Below are positions 34,786 to 46,277 of a stretch of DNA of 64,000 nucleotides, piece after piece. Position 1 is the first letter of the stretch. Every line of letters starts with the position of its first letter. The notes beneath the pieces are model-generated. The model was given only the letters and a program-made list of their open reading frames with translations. It was not told the origin of the DNA and searched no databases. The position numbers were made by a program, and so were the translations under genes. Location: contig JAWZYV010013007.1 in assembly GCA_038373885.1 (NCBI GenBank), positions 124,001 to 188,000 on the forward strand, read 5' to 3'. The stretch comes from Cheiracanthium punctorium. Taxonomy: Eukaryota; Arthropoda; Arachnida; Araneae; Cheiracanthiidae.

Positions 34786-34854
34786 GTGACATCCACTTGA
34801 GTGTGGACACGAACCCTCAACAACAATTAGAACAACAAAAAACCTTCGTCAGAA

Positions 34855-35600
34855 CGTTGCCTACGTAATACTTACACAAGGCCGGGAAAGGGTCGTGTTT
34901 TTCAGCAATAAAACGGGCGAAGACTTAGTTCACTAAAATGACCGTTGGGGGCGCTCTTATGACCCTTCAACGTTTGTGTTTTCTGGCTGTTTGAATGTAA
35001 ACAATGAGGTTTCGAGACGCTTAAACATGTTTAAACATTTAACTTATTATATTTGTTATTATTTCATATCGTACCTATACATAACTACGTTGTACGTAAA
35101 AATAATTAGGCGAAAAGGGTGCTGATTACCCTATTGCAATTATTCTGATGGCTCTTTAAAAGAAAATACCGGATTTCACCGTTTTCCAAAAGATCCCATT
35201 TTAAAAGATAAGTGGCGGGTTGCTATTTCTCGCCAAGGTCTCTTTGGTGTCCAAATAAATATTCAAGAATTTGCAGCAAGCATTTTACTGTACAGGATTT
35301 TAGCGTGAGTACTACAACGAAACGAAGACTGTTACCATATGTTGTACCTTCAATATTCACCGAGTACCCAGAACCTAAACAAAACCAAACTATTTTTTCG
35401 TCCAATAGGCTCCGACATTTATCTTGGTGAAAAATCGCTCGTCTTGGCGGTCCGACGGGATACCACATAAGTGCCAATCTAAAAATACGAGGAATATGAA
35501 GAGAGCTCTCGTGGAGTAACAAGGCAACGATGAGTTCTTATAGGACCAAAAAGCGCCATCTACATATTTCCCGGCCTTGTGTAGTATTACTTAGGCAACG
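34855..35600 (+). mobile_element. THAP-domain element with 7-bp target duplication (P-superfamily candidate)
   Basis: 746 bp flanked by perfect GTCAGAA at 34848-34854 and 35601-35607. The terminal inverted repeat is about 30 bp: CGTTGCCTACGTAATACTTA against CGTTGCCTAAGTAATACTAC, continuing ACAAGGCCGG. Inside lies a frameshifted THAP DNA-binding domain on the plus strand. An unoccupied copy of the target (TTCGTCAGAATGAAACAC) sits nearby at about 34570-34588. P-superfamily transposases carry an N-terminal THAP domain and make 7-8-bp duplications, so this may be an internally deleted P-like element. That assignment is inferred. Confidence 0.75.
35119..35430 (+). pseudogene. THAP zinc-finger domain remnant
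   Basis: C2CH-type THAP domain spread over two frames. Frame one (from about 35119) reads C, stop, LPYCNYSDGSLKENTGFHRF, then PKDPILKDKWRVAISRQ. After a frameshift near 35258 it continues NKYSRICSKHFTVQDF and LLPYVVPSIF. The Zn-ligand pattern Cys...Cys ... CSKH and the AVPSIF-like C-terminal box are present. One in-frame stop after the first Cys and one frameshift make it non-functional as it stands. It is the only coding trace inside the 7-bp-TSD element, and no catalytic domain is seen downstream. Confidence 0.8.
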
Positions 35601-35731
35601 GTCAGAATGAAACACCGGTAAACACTTTGTATTATACAAGGGGTGATCCAATGAAAAGGTAAGAAACGACGTAAAAACGTGACAGGTCCATATTTGCATA
35701 TTCCGCCGTGGGAGAACGTAGCGAGACATCG

Positions 35732-36162
35732 CAACACCTCTTAGATATACAATGCCTGAGAACAGAAACTTTTACGTCATCACTAGGTCCACTCAAATGA
35801 CGTCATCACACATTCATTTTGAGAACGTAAAACTATTCAAAGTGTGTGGTGACTTTATTCCCGCATAAAACATTTTAACGATTTAAGATAGAACATTTAA
35901 TTTTACGACCCATAGGAAATTTTAACTATCACTCATTATATAATATGATATATAGAAAAAAATCATAATAAATTATTAATTATCAGAAAGATATTTCAAT
36001 TTTTATCCTTAACATAAGATATCTTCTAAAATTTGTATCATTCGCCAGAAATTTTAAATAGTTTTATTTAGTGAAAGTAAAACTGTGATGACGACATTTT
36101 AGAAGACCGAGTGATGACGTAAAAGCTTCTGTTCTCAGGCCTTCTATATCTAGGAGGTGTTG
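35732..36162 (+). mobile_element. CAACACC-type MITE, 7-bp target duplication GACATCG
   Basis: 431-bp element inside the mariner, flanked by GACATCG at 35725-35731 and 36163-36169. The arms start CAACACCTCTTAGATATACA on the left and CAACACCTCCTAGATATAGA on the right (reversed), with TTTTACGTCATCACT further in. The interior is AT-rich. It is a sister of the 1173-1605 copy in length and ends. Confidence 0.85.
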
Positions 36163-36284
36163 GACATCGCTGGATGGGATTGGAGTCTCTGACTGGGATC
36201 GGAGCATGCGCGGGAGGGAGCAGGGGGCTCTTATCAAAATGATGCGGCAGGCCGTATGAAGACAGGATGGCGTTCGCGTTGCAA

Positions 36285-36616
36285 AATTCGAGGATTGGGG
36301 AGCAGAGAGGTGTTATCCAATTTCTGACAGTGGAATGTGAGAAACCGGCAGCTATTCATCGCCGGGGCTGCTCACGGAGGGTGTGGTTCTGGTCCATGAT
36401 AACGCGCGTCCACACGTCTCCAGAGTCACAAACATGAAACTGAACAAGTGGGAGACGTTGGAACATCCGCCCTACAGTCCGGACAGGTCGCCCTGCGATT
36501 TCCATGTGTTGGGTCCACTGAAAAAAACACCTGAAAGGGAAGCGCTTCCACTCGGACGACGTACTCGAGGACGCTGTGACGGACTGGTCGTCGTCACGGC
36601 CACAGGAATTCTGGGA
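36285..36616 (+). pseudogene. Mariner transposase fragments (N-terminus fused by deletion to catalytic core)
   Basis: Visible remnants of the transposase of the 35.6-37.3 kb mariner. The N-terminal EQRGVIQFLTVECEKPA motif is joined directly, one frame apart, to LTEGVVLVHDNARPH and HPPYSPDRSPCDFHV. About half the protein, including the first catalytic Asp block, is therefore deleted. A second frameshift near 36535 separates the C-terminal RFHSDDVLEDAV piece. No intact reading frame remains. Confidence 0.85.
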
Positions 36617-37178
36617 GGTGTATATATTGTTTCGCCGCGAAAGAAGGGGAAAGGAATGACCCATTGTTGGTTACCTATTTCCTGTGTTCCAAATAAACGA
36701 GCCAATACGGGAGACCGCCATTTTCACCCACGCACGAAACGGACTTAAGGAAAAGATTCTTCCTCCCTTTCCTTGCTTTTGCATGCGGTTGAAATAGAAA
36801 TAATACATTGCAATAATGTGAAAAATGATCATGCGCCTCAAAATTTGCATGCATTTGTTATTTTTAGCAGAATAAGTGGATTAGTTCGAGAACTGTTCCT
36901 TTAAAATATCAGATTTCTTTTATTATTAGATAGGCCACTTTTCAGTGTTTTGTAACTTCAATTTTTGAAACTTTCACATTATTGCGATGTATTATTTCTA
37001 TTTCAACCACATGCAAAAGCAGGGAAAGTGAGGAAGAATCTTTTCCGTAAGTCCGTTTCGTGCGTGGGTGTAAATGGCGGTCTCCCGTATTGGCTCGTTC
37101 ATTTGGAACACAGAAAATAGATAACCAACAAGGGGTCATTCCTTTCTCCTTCTTCCGCGGCGAAACGATATCTAAACC
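36617..37178 (+). mobile_element. Foldback element with 9-bp target duplication (Mutator-like)
   Basis: 562-bp palindromic element inside the mariner transposase. It is flanked by ATTCTGGGA at 36608-36616 and 37179-37187, a perfect 9-bp duplication that splits the mariner FWE codons. The arms (about 36617-36830 and 36960-37178) are near-inverse copies starting GGTGTATATATTGTTTCGCC and GGTTTAGATATCGTTTCGCC. It has no coding capacity. A 9-bp TSD and long TIRs are typical of the MULE superfamily. Confidence 0.8.
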
Positions 37179-37319
37179 ATTCTGGGAACAAGGAATCCGG
37201 CGGCTTGTTCATCAGTGGGATCGTTGTGCCCAGGCCTAGGGTGTCTATTTCGAATAAAGTCTACATTTGTACCCACCGTGTCTTTTCGTACCTTTTCATT
37301 GGATCCCCCCTTGTATAAC

Positions 37320-37779
37320 ACATATTTGCAGAGAGTTGTTTACACCCGTAGAGATATGAATACGGGGAGGTGTGCAATCTTCGGCATCGTACGAAATGAA
37401 GGTCATTGTGAGAGGAGTTTTTCCACATCACGTGGCGGTCCGGCGTCCATAATTGTTAGACCAAAACACGGAGTGGGTCCCTATCTAAATAACGGTGAAA
37501 GAGATGTTACGGAGTCCTTAGACTTTCTCTTTTGCCTTTAGAAGCGAAATAATATTTGGACGCATTCCACGACATTTATAGAATTGCATGCTACGGATTG
37601 TGTTTTAAATTTTGGATGGCCTTTCTCTTGCTTTATGTAGCGAGCTTTATGTAGCGTTCTCTTGCTTTATGTGTGACTTTCCTGTGTGACATTTAGACAT
37701 TTTCGTTTGTTCTCGAAAGCGGAATAATAATTTCAAACGGTGTTCTTACAGCTGTATGATATGATATTCGCAGTATTAC
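37320..37779. other. Unassigned stretch after the mariner
   Basis: A 108-codon frame spans 37215-37541 but it begins inside mariner sequence and shows no domain. No repeat ends seen. Confidence 0.4.
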
Positions 37780-38326
37780 TTAAACCTTTGAGGCGCAATC
37801 CTTTCCCAATGCTGAAAAAGGGGCAGCCGTTGCCATCGCTGGACTTAACGACCAGCAAGAGGGCGGACGATCGAAACGTTCATCGCGTTCGCCGATCGAG
37901 AAACCCTTTTTTGACCCATCTGGCTGTGCCGCACAGCCAGCTGCCCGCATCGCTTTTTTGACGACAGCCGGCTGTCGTCAAAAAAGGGGTCTCTCGATCG
38001 GTGGCACGCGATGAACGTTTCGATCGTCCGCCCTCTTGCTGGTAGTTAAGTCCAGCGATGGCAACGGCTGCCCTTTTTTCAGCATTGGGCAACGTATCCA
38101 GCTATTCTTGCATTCTTCCATTTTTCAGCAGATGTCAGTACTGTTAAAAAGAATCGTGACCCTTTTTTGACGGAAAATGACGTGCTAAAAAGTAAAGGAT
38201 TCTCGTGGAGCTCTGTCAGCCGCAAATATTTTTATAGACATCCAATCTATTCTTCGTGACGGGCAACAGTCAAAAAGTCCGAGTTGGGTGTTCCTAGAGC
38301 GGGAACACTGCGCGTTAAAGGGTTAA
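37780..38326 (+). mobile_element. T2 MITE, long version
   Basis: TTAAACCTTTGAGGCGCAAT ... GCGCGTTAAAGGGTTAA. The inner palindrome is extended (GACAGCCGGCTGTC; both GGGCGGACGATCGAAACG and its inverse present), giving 547 bp. Confidence 0.9.
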
Positions 38327-38518
38327 AATCTAACCCTTTTTCTGCAGTATTACGGAGTATTTTTATAAAATACACCATAGTGCTCCATTATTATTGTATA
38401 TATACTATGTATTATTCTATACATGGAAACAGGATTGAACACACAACATTCAATGAAGGTTTTTAAACTATGCAAAGAATTTTCACAAACTGAAAGCATT
38501 TTTAACAGTAAACTACGT

Positions 38519-38802
38519 TTAACCCATTTGTGCCTGGATATTTTTGCGACTTTCTTCGATTTTTACTGATAACAGAAATAATAGATAAATTTCTGATGTC
38601 CACTTCTTGAACAAGGGACGATTTCTTTTAAAATCATGATGCATAAAAATCGAAATATCAACATCCTACTGGGTCATGCTAAAATATTTTGTAGAGTGGA
38701 GGCTCGATGCTCATGAATAAAGGCTAGGAAAAATAAATAACGTTTTCGACTCATAGCGAAAATGCCGTCCCAAAAAAGGGACACTAGGCATCAATGGGTT
38801 AA
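38519..38802 (+). mobile_element. T1 MITE
   Basis: Full-length, TTAA on both sides; right end GCATCAATGGGTTAA. Confidence 0.92.
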
Positions 38803-38806
38803 TGAT

Positions 38807-39720
38807 TAATCATTTTTCAGGAACAACCATGCTTTAAATATGAAATTGAAGTACGAAATTTTTCTTGCACTCGAATACTTTTTTAGAGGGTGTAAAAGGT
38901 TTCATGAAAAATGATCCCAAAATGATCCAATGTAAAAAGCAATGTCTTCTGGAAAATGCAAGTACTATTCCAAGTATGAAATTATGAATAAATTGCAATA
39001 TTTCAACATGGTTTTCCTTTCATATTTCTGGTTTAAGTAAATATTTATAAATACGATCGTAGACCAGGCACACACACCAGGTAAGAGTATTCGAGTAATG
39101 GCTAAATTTCCTATTTTAGTTTTGTCAACAACTGAGTAGAGTTTGAAAAAAAAAACCCGCAAACTTAGAAAGAAATATTACAAAGCTATCATTATTCAAG
39201 ACATCATTCTTTTTTACGGAACTACATTTTAAATATGAAATAGGCATACGAAATTTGACTTATGCTCGAATATCAATGTAGGAAATTTGACTTACGCTAC
39301 GATCGTACTCTACGCGCCAAACGGAGGGCTAAAAGCGCCTTCTACTCAGAGAAACAATGAAATTCGATCTCGGAAAACGTTGTTGTCATAGTGTGCGTAG
39401 CGTGCACAGACATTCAATAAAGTATTCGACTATGAGGCCAATTTCCCTTTTCAGTTTTGTTAATGATTCATCCCTTTTCATGAAGAATCATGCTTTCAAT
39501 ATGAAACTGACGTACGCAATTTTTCTGGCACTCGAATATTTTTTTTAGAGGCTGTACAAAGTTTCACGCAAAAAATGATCACAAAATGAGCCTATGTAAA
39601 AAGCGATGTCTTCTGAAAATTACAAATACTATGCCAAGAGTTCCATTTTGAATCCATGGAAATATTTCAACAGGATGTTCCTTTCCTATTTCTGGTTTCA
39701 ATAAATATTTATAAATGAAT
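38807..39720 (+). repeat. Diverged direct repeats, AT-rich
   Basis: 38807-39052 and 39460-39718 share CATGCTTT(A/C)AATATGAAA, GCACTCGAATA, AAAGC(A/G)ATGTCTTCTG and TAAATATTTATAAAT in order. A third partial is near 39205. Not identified. Confidence 0.75.
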
Positions 39721-41527
39721 GCAATACTTCCATTCATTGATTAGAAATAAGAATGCACAATGGATATAAAGAGCTATTTAGAGTTCATTTTTAAGTATCG
39801 AAGTCAGTCAAGATTTAAAGTATCAGTACGCCGGTATACATGGTAATAGGTTGTGTCCTCGAATATGTCCCCAAAAATATTTTCTAGTGTCCTCAAATTT
39901 TCCTTGGATTCGAGGACAATGCTTGATGTGTCCCCAAAAGATTGTTCAGAAATAGGGTCGCCTTAGTGTATCCTAAAAAACAGCTTCAAAATTGGAACTA
40001 TTGCCATAGAACAACACAGTCATGTGGCAATGTTTTCGTCTAAGTATCTAAATAGTGTGGCGGCTCGGTTACAGTTAGGGCTTCACTGTGAGACAGCTGA
40101 TACCAACTCCACGTATCCATATCTCTATGGCAACGTCGTGTTTCCAGGGTGGTACATAAGAGGAGAAATGACGACAAAGCCCTTCTCAGTTTAAAACAAC
40201 TTTTAATAAAAAATAAGAAACAGCATCATAAATTAAAAAAGACATGCGCAGTGCTGGCTACACGCGCAAACACACACTCCTTCCTCTTTTAACAACGTGT
40301 TCCATCTCGCAAAGAAGAAGAAAAAAAAACTGTATGAGAAGAGGAGTTGAGATGTCGATGCGCTTCTCTTTTTCTGTCTTCTCTTACGGAATGGAATGGT
40401 CCCCTTTCACGGAATAAGTAGTTCTTGGCAGCCATACACGCAAAAAAGAAAAGGATTACGAAGGGGGATCGAGTGTTGCCAGTCCTCCAGTAGAAAAGCT
40501 AGAAAAATATTCGATGAAATGTCCTTCAGGCGGATACACACACATGCGGTTTACTTCGGACAGGGCGACAAAGGAACAGGGCAAGAGGCGGAGCAGAATA
40601 ACTGGAGGGAAAACTCCGACTGATGCGTCTGAACAACGCCCCCTAGAGAGGAAAGCCGCGGCGCTTACTTGTGACGTCACACCGAGAAGGTAAAGCAAAG
40701 CGTTTCCATTGGGTTTCTCCTCTCTCCCGTGCCGCGGGAGAGAGGAGAAACCCAATGGAAACGCTTTGTTTTACCTACTCGGTGTGACGTCATAAGTAAG
40801 AGCCGCGGCTTTCCTCTCTACGGGGCGTTGGTCTGAATCGGACTTTTCCGATAGAGGGCACCACTTATATATTCTTTATCGCCCAGCACCGCGTCGGTGA
40901 AAAGATATAAGAACATAAACATTTATTGTGTTCAAGAATGGCATCTCGCTAATAAAAAATTATTAAGGTCATTGGAAAAGTGTATGTTACAGTTAAAGCT
41001 TTCGACGACGAAGTTCTACCACGTTTGAGTATTTTAAAATACATGCTGTAGGGGGGGAGGAAGAATTTGAAATGGATTGAATTGCACTTCGATAACGTGG
41101 ATGGACTCGTACAACAATACCGTTCTGTTACAGTTACGCCCTCTATCGGAGCTTCATTTTTTACTCCAAAATCGTAGCGTTCGCCCCCTATTCCCTGCTA
41201 TTTCCACGAAACGGAGCGGCCGGTATGAATTCAGCTTCAGCTGCTGCGTAACACACACTATCATGGGTGCGTCTAAATTAAGAATCCTCCTTATTAAACA
41301 CGCATGCGCTTGACAGCCATTGCCCTTTCGAGCTGTACAGCGAGTTGCGGGCGTCCATAGCCATCTTTACGTTTTTCAAAGAAGGAACGCCCACAAGCAA
41401 CTCGAGATTATCCGGCACATAAACTGACGAGGTTTGGCGGCTGCAGAAATGATCACTGGAGGCTGTCTAAAATTCTCGTGGTACAACTTTTTCTGACGAG
41501 TGGAAATCAGCAAAACTTCCAATGTCC
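39721..41527. other. Intergenic with one CAACGCC palindrome
   Basis: Apart from 40634-40830 nothing can be named. GTGTCCTCGAATATGTCCCC-like words repeat at 39850-39940. Confidence 0.4.
40634..40830 (+). mobile_element. CAACGCC palindromic MITE (fullest copy), TSD GTCTGAA
   Basis: 197 bp and almost a perfect inverted repeat from end to end around CCCGTGCCGCGGG. It is flanked by GTCTGAA at 40627-40633 and 40831-40837. It carries one intact TGACGTCA octamer at the left and TGACGTCAT at the right. It is the longest and most symmetric of the six copies, with no coding potential. Confidence 0.92.
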
Positions 41528-42026
41528 TTTATGGCCTTATCACACTGAAGGGAAAATCCGAGCCACTTCGCGCTGGACCCACTTTTCCGACGGACTTGAA
41601 GGCGTGGCTATCTTGAAGGTTTGCAAAAGTCAACACACTCTCTCCGACGCCCAATAGTCATTGCATCGCTGATTGGGCGTGCAGGTTCTTATTTTACGGA
41701 TCGTGCGTTGGTCTATTGACATCGGATCCGCAGCCATTTCGGCAGCAAGCAATCTCTCATTCCCAAGTCCGCTTGAACGTGGCCATCATTTTACTGACAC
41801 GTGATTCTGACATCGAGCCAAGCTTCGAACATAGTAGTAGTCGCCATTGCTTATGACGTAGCAGGAAGAAATACTCTGATGGGCCGAAATTTCGTCCGAC
41901 TCGGATTTTTTTCCTTCGGAAAGGAAAAAGTTGGAGTTCGCGGTCGTCCAGGTAACGGCGGAGAAAATCGGCCGGAAACTTGATTGGAAAGAAAAGTGGG
42001 TCGGATTTTTCTCAGTGTGATAGCCC
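41528..42026 (-). repeat. Inverted relative of 53.87-54.33 kb with a single 86-bp unit
   Basis: Reverse complement of 53867-54330: one minisatellite unit (41528-41615), then the unique part (CACGTGATTCTGACATCGAG, GTTACGACGGAG-like GTAACGGCGGAGAAAATCGG). It shows the ancestral state before expansion of the array at 54-55 kb. Confidence 0.88.
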
Positions 42027-42149
42027 TATAACTGACGCAAGAAGCAATCGTGATTATTACAAAAGGACTTCAAGAAGTGCGAGTTAAGAGTTTCTGGTGA
42101 GGATGTGATTTCGGCCAAAAGCAGAGAGGGCGGACGAGTGAGTCGTCAC

Positions 42150-42971
42150 TAGGGAATGCAATCCCGATCCCGCAAGAACGGGATCCTGCGGGATCCCGCA
42201 CAAATCTTTGCCGGAATAATCCTACGAAATTACGATTCTAATTCCGCGGGATTGATATTGAGAAATAAATATTTTTAATTACAATTTCACGCTACTTTCC
42301 CAATCAATAGACCAAAAATTTTTGAATATTTATCTCTCTTATTTAGCAATAAACGAATCCATAATTACAAATTTTAATTTAAAATTTTTTTTTTAATTAT
42401 CTTCGAATGGGAGTCTGGATCAAGCATCTAAATCTAAACATCGTATTCTAAAATTTTCGCAAAATTCCCAATTTCCATATGAACAGAAATATTTCATACT
42501 AATTTATCTTGCGAACAGCCACGAATTCATTATAAAAAGCTTTCAGTTTTAATTTTAATTTTTTTTTATAATTCACACTTTTAATTCTTTTATTAAAATA
42601 AATCTAGACTAGGAAATGATTCATTGGATGGGTTCGATTTAGTAACGTTCTTTTTTCAGCAACTAAGACAATAACGTAAGTATGTAAATATATTTATAAA
42701 TTGTATATTTCTTTGAATTCTTCATTTTTAGCAACTAATATAGCATAGTATATTATTCTGAAAATCATGATTATAATTTTTATATTTCTGTAAGTTATTG
42801 TCTCATAAGATTATTTATGAATATTTAAGTTAAACTTCATTGTGCTTTAAAACCTTACTTTTCTCTGTTGAAAAGAAGTCCTAGCTAAATGAAATGTCAA
42901 TCCCGCGGGATCAGTAAATCTCAATCCCGAAATCCCGCAAGACGAAAAACAGCGCGGGATTGCGTTCCCTA
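42150..42971 (+). mobile_element. hAT MITE, TAGGGAATGCAATCCCG ends
   Basis: 822 bp; TAGGGAATGCAATCCCG and the inverted GCGGGATTGCGTTCCCTA, duplications GTCGTCAC/GTCGTCGC (7 of 8; 42142-42149, 42972-42979). CGGGATCCCGC palindromes repeat near both ends. AT-rich core, non-coding. Confidence 0.88.
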
Positions 42972-43147
42972 GTCGTCGCTCCAGTTTCATGATATAGCTT
43001 AGTGTGTTCTTTGGAACAGTCAGTGGGGTCAGTGCAGCTTCTAAGTCCGCCCAGAAACGAACGAACAGAGCATTCCGACGGGCCTAGCAAAAAGGTTGCA
43101 ATTTCCCTTTCGCGCGACAAGCAATGAGCTTTCGTAATGCATTTAAC

Positions 43148-43315
43148 CAACGCCCCCTTGAGAGGAAAGCCGCAACGCTTACTTGTGACGTCACACCGAG
43201 TAGGTAAAGCAAAGCGTCGCGGAAGAGAGGAGAAACCCAATGGAAACGCTTGGCTTTACCTACTCGGTGTGACGTCACAAGTAAGGGCCGCGGCTTTCTT
43301 CTCTACGGGGCGTTG
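43148..43315 (+). mobile_element. CAACGCC palindromic MITE, TSD ATTTAAC
   Basis: 168 bp flanked by perfect ATTTAAC at 43141-43147 and 43316-43322. It has the same arms as the 40634 copy but has lost about 30 bp near the centre (AAAGCGTCGCGGAAGAGAGG). Confidence 0.9.
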
Positions 43316-43322
43316 ATTTAAC

Positions 43323-45816
43323 TGGATTTTCAACATTCAATAAGGGTCATTGAATTACGGCTTCTGGATCATTGTAATGGATTGAATGGGTCAAGCAACC
43401 CTTCGACTTTAATTTTCCAGCGGGCATTTGTATGTTCGAAAGAGATTAAGGTTCATTAAAACGGATGTTCCGAATACCCTTTGTCTGGGTTGAATACAAG
43501 ACACTCTAAAAAGTGTTTTGTTGAAATTAACAAAACTTGCTTGGTTAAATAATTTAGCTTTTGTTTTGTTGATTTAACAAAAGTATATCTCATTCAACCA
43601 AACTGATTAAACAAATTGCCTTTTCAATTTAACAAAACGTTTTGTTAAAACTCTGAACCCATGAAATTCGAAATCGTTCAACAGTCAAGTTACGCATGCG
43701 TCAAAGACATGCAACACACGGATAGAGGAGAGCATTTTTCTTTTACAAAGATCAGTCGTTTGCACTAAAGTCTGCCAATACATTTAAGTATGGTAACGTA
43801 AATAAATAAATATCAAATACAAAAATATTCAATTGGGTTTTACCTAAGTTTGTTGAAAATTTCAGAGGTCATATTATTTATAGTATCTATTTATAAAAAT
43901 TTACATTTTTATTTTATTGTTTTTATATACTTCATCAGAGTTAGCTTAAAGCAATTCAATATCCGTTAGACAAACTTAGTTAAAGCAATCAGAATCAGTT
44001 TTACAACAAAGCGCAAAGGGCCGCAAAATATCTAATAAATCTTGCTCTGTAAAAATGTTAATTTATGCATAATCTTGATAAAGATATTTCAGGAGAAAAA
44101 ATTGTACGTATAGGCTAATCTAAATGATACTGGCATTACATATATATTTTTTGTGTTTCGAAAATAGTTTTCAGTTTGGGTTTTAAAGCACACATTTTTA
44201 AAAATCCATATCGTTTTTATGTAGCAATCAGTTTAATTTGTATATCAAGCCAAAAAGAAAACCACTTACTGTTAGCAATTTGATCTGTTTTTATGTTCTT
44301 CCTAAGGCTATATTATTTTACTAGCGGTACCCGTGCGAATAATTCGCACTAAATAAATGCGATATCACTTTGCAAACTTACAAAAATTATTTATTTTATT
44401 TATTCTTTACAAGCGGGTCGGATTCTTGTGTAACGAAATCCATCGCAAATAGCAACAAACTAAACTCTTGCACCCATCTAGCGAGCGGTTATACAATCAC
44501 CAGCGATTTCACTTGCAAAGCGTAGCACATGAATCCCGCAATGACGGACGTCATATTTCATATGCGCGTTGGCCTAGCACTCACTGCGAATTTCACTGGT
44601 AAACTAATACTAAATGTACAAAAACCACTACTTCGTAACTCCTAGAATACCACCTCTTCACGCAAGTTTTTTCGCAAATCGTAATACTCAGCAGCTATGA
44701 CGTTTCTTTAAATTACGAAGAAAAATGATAACGGTTTCTAGAAATGGTGCGTTATCGCCGTCATTTGGCATGGGCACCCCTTCTGCATTCCACCCATTAA
44801 TTTACGAAACCAAAAGCAATAACACATTTTTTAGTTTTTGATGCCGATAGAGCAAGGAATTCTCTATAAAATGATATAAAATTTATTTGGAGTCATTGTG
44901 AGGTTTTTTTTTCTAAAAAGGGAGGCAAACATCTTAGCGTATTAATATATATGATTGTTTTTATATATATTTCTATAGATGTAGCTTAAAGCAACTCAAT
45001 ATCCGTTAGACAATTTTATATCTGAAGCATTAGAATCGGTTCTTTCTATTTTACATTTATTTTCCTAATGAAACATTCTGGCGATAAAAATGCTTATTGG
45101 ATTTGTATTACTTTCATCAAAGCGCTTAAGTTTTGCTAGATAATTGATTGTATACAGTTCTCATTTAGACCACCTGGGGAAGATTTTCGAGACACTTCGA
45201 AGAAAATAGCCGACGCACATGTTTCATTTCCCCTCTGCACTGCAATCTGGATCTTAAGTTAAATAAACTCGATGTCATTATAATGGAAAGTTTGAGGAAA
45301 TAGTATACAAATTTATTTTAAATTATCACAAATGCCAGCGGACAAAGTTTTACGTATAAATAACAACAACAAAAAACAAACAAACATTGAATTTCTTTTT
45401 AACTTATAAAAACACTAAAATAAAAATGTTAATGTTGATGAATATGTAAATTAATTAAATAAAGTCCAGAGTCCTAACTCTGAAACTTTCAACAAACTGT
45501 TTGTGTGTTAAAAATAACAGTAAAATCAAGAAAATAATTTTGTTAAATGAACCACGCACACACACCCAATAACAAAGAAATTTTGTTGATTCGAACAAAT
45601 AATTGGGTTGATTCAAACCAAATAAACCATTTAAACAAATAGTTTGGTTAAATTAACAAACAATTTAGTTTTTTAAACCAGCTTGGTTAAATTGACAAAA
45701 TAGTTTATCGAAATAACGAAATAATTTTAAGAAAATTATTTTGTTATTTCAACGAAAATTCCGTTGCCGCTGGATAATTTTGCTTTTTGAACAAAGCATC
45801 TATTTTTTCAGTGTAG
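43323..45816. other. AT-rich block, possible large element with CACT ends
   Basis: 43506 CACTCTAAAAAGTG and, inverted near 45816, CACTGAAAAAATAG may be worn ends. TTGGTTAAAT-TAACAAA words are concentrated near both edges (43510-43640, 45520-45750). 44328 ACTAGCGGTACCCGTGCGAA resembles a repeat terminus. No coding frame, and no target duplication could be fixed. Confidence 0.35.
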
Positions 45817-46008
45817 GAATATAATGTGGGAATGCGTTCAGAAAAGATGTCCTTCAATGACGTCATTGAAGCGTGACGTCGGAATGCTCTATTCTTCGAT
45901 GGAAACGGAAAAGGGGTGGTCCAACATGGAGGTATCCGAATGTGTACAAAATATCACAAAAAAGAGACAACACTCGATGCCTCCGCACACAAAAGTTTGC
46001 GGTCGTCG

Positions 46009-46277
46009 CTAGAGGGCAGTGTAGGCGCCGTCTGTCGGTGTCGTGACGTGTATCGTCTGCGAGAGGGCGGAGGGTCGCCTGCTCCCGGCAGGAGGGTGCA
46101 GGAGGTCCGAAGCCAGAGAGAACCGGACCCTCGGCTCCTCCCCTTCCTGTGGCTGCGACGGTGGCGACCCCTGGAGGTTGGCCGCCAGAGAAGGTAGTCC
46201 GGGCACCATGGCCCCGGCCACTCCCCCCGCCGCCAGGCGTGAGATCCCCTGGAGGGCGTTCATACCGTTGGCGCCAC
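46009..46277 (-). CDS. Shaw: Shaw-type Kv channel, last coding exon (cytoplasmic C-terminus)
   Basis: The acceptor TCTTTGCAG|GT at 46278-46279 supplies two bases. They complete the Gly codon opened by the single G at the end of the pore exon, so the join is in frame. The exon adds 88 residues, starting GANGMNALQGISRLAAGG and ending PTDGAYTAL, and stops at TAG (46009-46011). The stretch is Gly/Ala/Pro/Ser-rich, with no membrane segment and no domain I recognise, as expected for a divergent Kv3-class tail. Evidence that it is coding: correct phase, a good acceptor, GC content far above the flanks, and an 88-codon open frame from the acceptor. The conserved part of the family ends in the previous exon, so this assignment rests on splicing logic rather than homology. 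No 3' UTR end or polyadenylation site can be placed with confidence below 46008. Confidence 0.8.

Larger units (their letters stand above)
35628..37317 (+). mobile_element. Degenerate mariner-type element with two later insertions
   Basis: The ends read TATACAAGGGGTGATCCAAT on the left (about 35630) and its inverse near 37290-37317 (CCAATGAAAAGGTA also shared), flanked by TA. Transposase fragments: NSRIGEQRGVIQFL and EKPAAIHRR from 36285; then, after a deletion, GLLTEGVVLVHDNARPHVSR (second catalytic Asp) from 36365; then PPYSPDRSPCDFHVLGPLKK (third catalytic Asp). A frameshift follows, giving FHSDDVLEDAVTDW and PQEFWE; after 37188 the reading goes on as QGIRRLVHQWDRCAQ. The first catalytic Asp region is missing. 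Two younger elements sit inside, at 35732-36162 (7-bp TSD) and 36617-37178 (9-bp TSD). Confidence 0.85.
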
